38,257 nucleotides of DNA from Acidimicrobiia bacterium (lineage in GTDB: Bacteria > Actinomycetota > Acidimicrobiia > Spongiisociales > UBA5794), in contig JASJAS010000030.1 in NCBI GenBank assembly GCA_030066875.1, positions 1-38,257 of the forward strand, read 5' to 3'. This document shows, piece by piece, positions 33,805 to 38,257 of this stretch. A program made the position numbers and the translations under genes. How positions within the stretch are numbered: the first letter of the stretch is position 1; every line of letters starts with the position of its first letter. Under the pieces are notes generated by a model, which did not search any database, was not told the DNA's origin, and saw only the letters and a program-made list of their open reading frames with translations.

Positions 33805-35131
33805 CCTGTTTTGCCAGCTCGATGAGGGCTGCCCTGTCGACCTTGCCGCTAGCAAGCAACGGCAACCGATCTACAAACACCCATTCCTTGGGTACCTCGT
33901 GACGCGCTAAGCGCAGACGAGCCCAGCGCTCGATGCGGTGTCGCGTCGTGACATCGCCAACGATGATCGCAACCAGGGCTTGCCCCCACTCCACATCCGT
34001 TACCCCGACGACCTCAACCCGCCGCACGAACCGGTGCCGGCTGAGAACATCGGCCACCCGTTGCGGATGAACGTTCTCCCCGCCGGTCACCACCATGTCA
34101 TCGATCCGGCCCAAGACAACCAGTCGACCTTCGTCATCCAGGTAGCCGAGATCGCCGGTTCGAAGACCCCCGATCCGATCAGGCTCCCCGAGATAGCCCG
34201 GCGAGATCGCGGGACCGGCAACAACGATCTCGCCAATACCGCCACCGTCGATGGTTACCTCCATCCCGGCAACCGGTCGACCCACGGTGCCAAGCGAATC
34301 GGCAGCCGCACCCGGTGCCACGGTCGAGACTTGCGAACATGCCTCGGTCATCCCATAGGTCTCGAGGATGGGAAGACCTGCTGCCAGGCCGCGCTCGACC
34401 AGGCCGCGGTTTGCGGCGGCGCCGCCCAATAGCACAGCGCGCATCCCGCGATACGGCCCTGCGTCCTCCTCGAGGATCCGGTGCAGCATCGTCGGCACCA
34501 AGGATGCCATCGTCACGGACCCGTCTTGCATGGCCGCGGCAGCCCGGGCCGCATCGAAGCTTTCGTGAACGACCACGGTCGCCCCGGCTGCGGCTGAACG
34601 CCACAGTACGGAAAGGCCACCGACGTGGAACAGTGGGAGCGCGAGCAGCCATCGGTCATCCGCGGTGTTGCCAAGGCGCTGCTGCGAGGCTGCCACTGCG
34701 CTGCTTACATTGCGGCGAGTCAGCCGCACCGGCCGCGGCCCCAACGTGCTCCCCGAGGTGAGGACCACGGTGTGGAGCTCCTCCGAAGCGGCAACCGCTG
34801 GCATATCCATGTCCCAGCGTTCCCGAACCACGTTGCTCCAGCCGGCGACGAGCGGCGATTCTTGATCTATCAGCAGTGGAACGACCCCGGCCCGCCAGAC
34901 ACCCCACAGCATCGCCAGCAGCGGCAGGCCTACAGAGCGAATTGCCACCACAGTGATGTCGCCAGGCAACACGCCAACATCGCGTTCCATCTTGCCGGCC
35001 GCTTCATCGGCGAGGAGATCCAGTTCGCCGTAGCTCACCGCGGTGCCGTCGTCATCGATCAGAGCCGTGGCCTGGGGGGTTGCCCCGGCTGAAACCGCGA
35101 GCCAGTCCGTGTCGAAAGAGGGATGCCTCAT
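33797..35131 (-). CDS. menE: o-Succinylbenzoate-CoA ligase MenE
   Basis: A 444-aa ANL-family acyl-CoA synthetase that activates o-succinylbenzoate with CoA in menaquinone synthesis. Marks: phosphate loop TSGSTLGPRPVRLT (residues about 130), LPLFHVGGLSVLWR, LLGGAAANRGLVE, ETYGMTEACSQV, RTGDLGYLDDEGRLVVLGRIDDMVVTGGENVHP and catalytic lysine in LASGKVDRAAL. The loop differs from the usual SGSTGxPK, with the lysine replaced. ATG 35131 has TACTGT (35147-35142) 10 nt upstream; an in-frame GTG at 35140 would add three residues. Assigned to MenE rather than a generic ligase because menB and menA are divergent next to it. Confidence 0.87.
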   Translation of the reverse strand: MRHPSFDTDWLAVSAGATPQATALIDDDGTAVSYGELDLLADEAAGKMERDVGVLPGDITVVAIRSVGLPLLAMLWGVWRAGVVPLLIDQESPLVAGWSNVVRERWDMDMPAVAASEELHTVVLTSGSTLGPRPVRLTRRNVSSAVAASQQRLGNTADDRWLLALPLFHVGGLSVLWRSAAAGATVVVHESFDAARAAAAMQDGSVTMASLVPTMLHRILEEDAGPYRGMRAVLLGGAAANRGLVERGLAAGLPILETYGMTEACSQVSTVAPGAAADSLGTVGRPVAGMEVTIDGGGIGEIVVAGPAISPGYLGEPDRIGGLRTGDLGYLDDEGRLVVLGRIDDMVVTGGENVHPQRVADVLSRHRFVRRVEVVGVTDVEWGQALVAIIVGDVTTRHRIERWARLRLARHEVPKEWVFVDRLPLLASGKVDRAALIELAKQAR

Positions 35132-35141
35132 GCGGATCACT

Positions 35142-35147
35142 ACAGTA
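35142..35147 (-). promoter_or_regulatory. -10 box TACTGT of menE in the men divergent region
   Basis: On the minus strand TACTGT is 10 nt before ATG 35131. On the plus strand the overlapping TACAGT (35141-35146) could serve menB, so the two men units may share overlapping promoters. Confidence 0.35.
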
Positions 35148-35176
35148 TCGCCCTATCCCGCAAACGGAGGCGTCTC

Positions 35177-36067
35177 GTGGTATCGGAGATCTTCGATCCA
35201 AACGCATGGGAGCCGGTAGCCGGCTTCGACTTCACCGACATCACGTATCACCGGGCCAAGGAAGTCGGTGCGGTGCGGGTCGCCTTCGACAGACCCGAGG
35301 TGCGGAACGCCTTTCGACCTCACACGGTGGACGAGCTGTACATGGCTCTCGACCACGCCCGCATGACAGCAGATGTGGGTTGCGTTCTCCTCACCGGAAA
35401 CGGGCCCTCGCCACGCGATGGCGGATGGGCATTCTGCTCCGGGGGTGACCAGCGCATCCGAGGCAAGGACGGGTATCAATACGAAGGTGACGAGACAATC
35501 GATCCGACTCGCCTCGGGCGGCTGCATATCCTCGAGGTGCAGCGGCTGATTCGATTTATGCCCAAGGTTGTCATTGCCGTCGTCTGTGGGTGGGCGGTTG
35601 GCGGAGGCCATTCTCTCCATGTGGTTTGCGACTTGACCATCGCCTCAGAAGAACACGCCGTCTTCAAGCAGACCGACGCCGACGTCGCCAGCTTCGACGG
35701 CGGCTACGGTTCGGCGCTGCTGGCTCGCCAGGTGGGGCAGAAGCGAGCCCGGGAGATCTTCTTCCTAGGTCGCAACTACACGGCTCGCGATGCGGTGGAC
35801 ATGGGGGCAGCCAACGCCGCGGTCCCCCACGGCGCCTTGGAGCGTATCGCTCTCGAGTGGGCAGGAGAGATCACTGCCAAGAGCCCCACTGCACAGCGGA
35901 TGCTCAAGTATGCGTTCAACCTTCCGGATGACGGCCTGGTCGGCCAGCAGCTCTTTGCCGGTGAGTCAACCCGACTCGCCTACGGCACCGACGAGGCCCA
36001 GGAAGGTCGCGACGCCTTTCTCGAGAAGCGAGAGCAGGACTACAGCCGGTTCCCGTGGCACTTCTAG
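35177..36067 (+). CDS. menB: 1,4-Dihydroxy-2-naphthoyl-CoA synthase MenB
   Basis: A 296-aa crotonase-family enzyme that closes the second ring of the naphthoquinone, turning o-succinylbenzoyl-CoA into DHNA-CoA. MenB marks: ITYHRAKEVGAVRVAFDRPEVRNAFRP, FCSGGDQRIRGKDGYQY, CGWAVGGGHSLHVVCDLTIAS, VASFDGGYGSALLARQVGQKRAREIFFLGR, and the C-terminal TDEAQEGRDAFLEKR. I place the start at GTG 35177 because GGAGG stands 6 nt upstream and the protein then begins at the usual MenB N-terminus; ATG 35123 would overlap the menE start. menA follows 10 bp later. Confidence 0.95.
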   Translation: MVSEIFDPNAWEPVAGFDFTDITYHRAKEVGAVRVAFDRPEVRNAFRPHTVDELYMALDHARMTADVGCVLLTGNGPSPRDGGWAFCSGGDQRIRGKDGYQYEGDETIDPTRLGRLHILEVQRLIRFMPKVVIAVVCGWAVGGGHSLHVVCDLTIASEEHAVFKQTDADVASFDGGYGSALLARQVGQKRAREIFFLGRNYTARDAVDMGAANAAVPHGALERIALEWAGEITAKSPTAQRMLKYAFNLPDDGLVGQQLFAGESTRLAYGTDEAQEGRDAFLEKREQDYSRFPWHF

Positions 36068-36077
36068 AGGGAGTCAC

Positions 36078-36956
36078 GTGACTCGGTTTGCCCCATGGGT
36101 GCTGGCTGCCCGGCCGGCAACACTCTGGGCGGCCGTAGCGCCGGTGCTCGTCGGGTCTTCTCTCGCCCAAGCCACGGGAGCCTTTCGCTGGGACGCGTTC
36201 GTCGTCATTCTCGTTGCCGCAGTGCTCATCCAGATCGGGGTCAACTTCGCCAACGACGTAGCCGACGGAACCAGGGGCACCGACGCTGATCGCATCGGGC
36301 CGACGCGCGCCGTGGCCGCCGGGCTGATCACCCCTCGCCAGATGTGGTACGGAGTCGGCGTCGCTTTCGGTCTGGCCGCAATCGCCGGCCTCTACCTGAT
36401 CAGGCTGGGCGGGGTGTGGGTTCTCGTCATCGGCGTTGTGTCTCTAGTCGCTGCACTCGGCTACACAAACGGACCGATCCCGTACGGCTACTACGGGCTG
36501 GGTGAGCTGTTCGTGTTCGTCTTCTTTGGCCTCGTCGCAACTGTGGGAACCCGGTTTGTCTACGACCGCACCGTGGAGAGCGGCGCCGTGGTCGGCGGAG
36601 TGGCCATGGGGTTCCTGGCAAGCGCGATCCTGCTGGCGAACAACGTCCGCGACATCGATACCGACGGCGCTACCGGAAAGCGAACTCTCGCGGTCGTCCT
36701 GGGTAGGCGCAACGCAGTATTGCTATTCGCACTGTGTGTCATGGGAGGAGTGCTAACGCCTGCGATCGCAGTTGTCTTCGATTGGCTCCCCTCCCAGGCG
36801 CTGCTCGTTCTGCTGGCCCTGCCAATCGGCTTGCCGCTGGTTCACAGGCTCCAGCAGGAACGGGCCGGGCCTCCGCTCGTCAGGCTGCTCAAGGAAACCG
36901 CCCGTCTCCAGCTCATCGTTGCCGGCCTGCTCTCGTTGGGAATCCTGATCAGCTAG
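36078..36956 (+). CDS. menA: 1,4-Dihydroxy-2-naphthoate polyprenyltransferase MenA
   Basis: A 292-aa integral membrane UbiA-family prenyltransferase that attaches the polyprenyl tail to DHNA to make demethylmenaquinone. About eight hydrophobic helices are visible. The first Asp motif is NFANDVADGTRGTDADR and the second NNVRDIDTD, which bind the Mg-diphosphate. GTG 36078 has AGAGGGA a few bases upstream and lies 10 bp after menB, so the two are an operon. An upstream in-frame extension to 35790 runs inside menB and is rejected. menC, menD, menF and menH are not in the window. Confidence 0.95.
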   Translation: MTRFAPWVLAARPATLWAAVAPVLVGSSLAQATGAFRWDAFVVILVAAVLIQIGVNFANDVADGTRGTDADRIGPTRAVAAGLITPRQMWYGVGVAFGLAAIAGLYLIRLGGVWVLVIGVVSLVAALGYTNGPIPYGYYGLGELFVFVFFGLVATVGTRFVYDRTVESGAVVGGVAMGFLASAILLANNVRDIDTDGATGKRTLAVVLGRRNAVLLFALCVMGGVLTPAIAVVFDWLPSQALLVLLALPIGLPLVHRLQQERAGPPLVRLLKETARLQLIVAGLLSLGILIS

Positions 36957-37000
36957 CCGATCCTAAGCTGCCGGCAACGATTCCCGACCAAGGAGCAAGA

Positions 37001-37360
37001 ATGAAACTGATGCCGCTCGTCTACGTGACGGACATGGGCCGCGCCATCGATTTCTACACCAAGCTTCTCCCCGCCAGCAACGTTGTCACTACCTCGCCCC
37101 ATTGGACAGAACTCAACGTCGGCGGGGCATCTTTGGCTCTGCACCTCGCCGAGAGTGTTGACCACGATGGAGACGGAATGGCGCTCAGTCTTGATGCCGC
37201 CGTTACCCTCGAACAGCTAATCTCGCTGCTCAGCGAAGCGGGGATCGAGCCGTCCGGCGAGATATGTGACCAACCCTTCGGTCGCTCGGTCACGGTCACC
37301 GATCCTGACGGCCTGGTCATCCAAATCAGCGAACACTCGAAACCTGCGATTGCGACCTAG
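37001..37360 (+). CDS. VOC-family (glyoxalase/bleomycin resistance-like) protein
   Basis: A 119-aa protein with the paired beta-alpha-beta-beta-beta fold of the vicinal oxygen chelate superfamily: LVYVTDMGRAIDFYTKLL, WTELNVGGASLALHLAE, ALSLDAAVTLEQLISLLSEAG and VTVTDPDGLVIQISEH. The metal-ligand positions are not all conserved in a way that names a substrate. The Shine-Dalgarno AGGAG at 36991-36995 supports ATG 37001. It lies 44 bp after menA and 39 bp before the ABC ATPase gene and may be part of either unit. Confidence 0.85.
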   Translation: MKLMPLVYVTDMGRAIDFYTKLLPASNVVTTSPHWTELNVGGASLALHLAESVDHDGDGMALSLDAAVTLEQLISLLSEAGIEPSGEICDQPFGRSVTVTDPDGLVIQISEHSKPAIAT

Positions 37361-37399
37361 GCAACCACTCCGGCCGACTGACCAAGAGGCTCCCGCTAC

Positions 37400-38257
37400 A
37401 TGACCGATACCCTCGTGCGCGCCAGCGCGCTGACCAAGAAGTTTGGTGACTTCACCGCCGTGGACTCGGTCGAGTTCGCGGTTGAAACCGGTGAGGTGTT
37501 CGGGTTTCTCGGGCCCAACGGTGCCGGGAAGAGCTCGACCATGAAGATGATAGGAGCCGTATCTCCTGTTACCAGTGGCGAGCTGAGCGTGTTCGGTCTC
37601 GACCCCGAGCGTGATGGCTCATCCATCCGAGCGAGGTTGGGCGTGGTTCCCCAGGAGAACCTCCTCGACACGGAGTTGACAGTGTTCGAGAACCTGTTCA
37701 TCTATGGGCGCTACTTCGATCTACCAAAGCGGGTGATCAGGGACCGCATCGACGAGCTACTCGACTTCGCCCAGCTCGAGGAACGCCGGGAAGACCTCGT
37801 GGATCCGCTGTCGGGCGGCATGAAGCGCCGGCTCACCATCGCCCGGGCGCTCATCAACCAGCCCGACCTCATGCTGCTCGATGAACCAACCACGGGGCTG
37901 GATCCGCAGGCGCGTCACGCTCTATGGGATCGCCTCTACAGGCTGAAGCAGCAGGGGGTCACCTTGGTCATCACCACTCACTACATGGACGAGGCAGAGC
38001 AGCTGTGCGACCGGCTTGTCATCATGGACAAGGGCAAGATCGTGGCCGCAGGATCGCCGCGCCGGCTGATCGAACAACATGCGACTAGTGACGTCGTCGA
38101 GCTGCGTTTTCCCGTCGATACAGATGTCGAACCCAGCCAACTTGCCGGATTGGCACAACGGATCGAGGCCCTACCGGACCGCACGCTGCTCTACACGGAC
38201 AATGCCGACGAAACACAACGGCACCTCAACGAGCGTCGCCTGGACATTGAAAGCACC
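37400..38257 (+). CDS. ABC transporter ATPase, DrrA/CcmA-like, 3' end cut by window
   Basis: At least 286 residues; the frame runs off the window edge with no stop. Walker A GPNGAGKSS (38-46), Q-loop VVPQENLLDTELTVFENL, signature LSGGMKRRL (about 137), Walker B LMLLDEPTTGLDP and switch His in ITTHYMDEAEQL. The Q-loop and TTHYMDEA segments are typical of daunorubicin-resistance/ABC-2 type exporters, so an ABC-2 permease gene should follow outside the window. Substrate unknown. Confidence 0.92.
   Translation, partial: MTDTLVRASALTKKFGDFTAVDSVEFAVETGEVFGFLGPNGAGKSSTMKMIGAVSPVTSGELSVFGLDPERDGSSIRARLGVVPQENLLDTELTVFENLFIYGRYFDLPKRVIRDRIDELLDFAQLEERREDLVDPLSGGMKRRLTIARALINQPDLMLLDEPTTGLDPQARHALWDRLYRLKQQGVTLVITTHYMDEAEQLCDRLVIMDKGKIVAAGSPRRLIEQHATSDVVELRFPVDTDVEPSQLAGLAQRIEALPDRTLLYTDNADETQRHLNERRLDIEST

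Noticed and set aside
35123-35176. Upstream ATG for MenB
   Set aside because: It would overlap the menE start and adds a basic stretch not seen in MenB; GTG 35177 has GGAGG 6 nt upstream.
35790-36077. Longer N-terminus for MenA
   Set aside because: It lies inside menB in another frame and is unlike MenA; GTG 36078 has a ribosome binding site.
36734-37000. Longer N-terminus for the VOC protein
   Set aside because: It lies inside menA in another frame; ATG 37001 has AGGAG at the right distance.

Overview
This 38 kb window is a chromosomal segment of a high-GC Gram-positive bacterium, almost certainly an actinobacterium. Supporting markers are a NucS/EndoMS mismatch endonuclease, a DUF222-HNH (13E12-type) protein, an Eis-type acetyltransferase, an LPxTG-anchored surface protein and menaquinone genes. 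Many promoters lack a leader, and the secreted lipoproteins have Thr/Pro-rich linkers. The class is less certain; the linker style and gene mix would fit an uncultured member of Acidimicrobiia, but that is inference. I found no tRNA, rRNA, CRISPR array, insertion sequence or prophage gene.

Layout, left to right: (1) 1-4.2 kb holds a DUF222-HNH gene whose start codon lies inside a LexA-type SOS box, a secreted M23 peptidase, and a minus-strand pair of a DUF4015-like glycoside hydrolase lipoprotein and a family-5 uracil-DNA glycosylase. (2) 4.3-8.5 kb holds a group 2 sigma-70 factor, nucS divergent from a self-regulated tetR-SRPBCC pair, and sufB. (3) 8.5-10.4 kb holds a small Rossmann-fold protein and an Eis-like acetyltransferase with three phased palindromes over its promoter. 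(4) 10.5-22.2 kb is one giant gene (about 3,905 aa) for a surface protein. It has a signal peptide, an N-terminal head, 11 DUF7507/DUF11-like repeats with a Cys pair each, 8 Asp-rich DUF11 repeats made by duplication of a four-repeat block, an SdrD-B-like domain and an LPRTG anchor. (5) 22.5-24.2 kb holds a small lipoprotein and a divergent FMN-binding protein/methyltransferase pair. (6) 24.2-27.9 kb holds a polar amino acid ABC transporter with a class V PLP enzyme upstream; the permease appears to start at AUU. (7) 28.0-33.7 kb holds a beta-propeller lipoprotein coupled to a membrane EEP-fold protein, an M3 oligopeptidase and a CapA-like lipoprotein. (8) 33.8-38.3 kb holds menE divergent from menB-menA, a VOC protein and a truncated DrrA-like ABC ATPase.

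The genes form several housekeeping modules (DNA repair and SOS, Fe-S assembly, menaquinone synthesis, amino acid uptake) around one very large cell-wall protein. The points most worth following are the SOS box over the DUF222 start, the tandem palindromes before the eis-like gene, the block-duplicated repeats of the giant protein, the probable AUU start of the permease, and the abundance of leaderless starts (a TANNNT box 6-10 nt before the start codon at about 11 genes).
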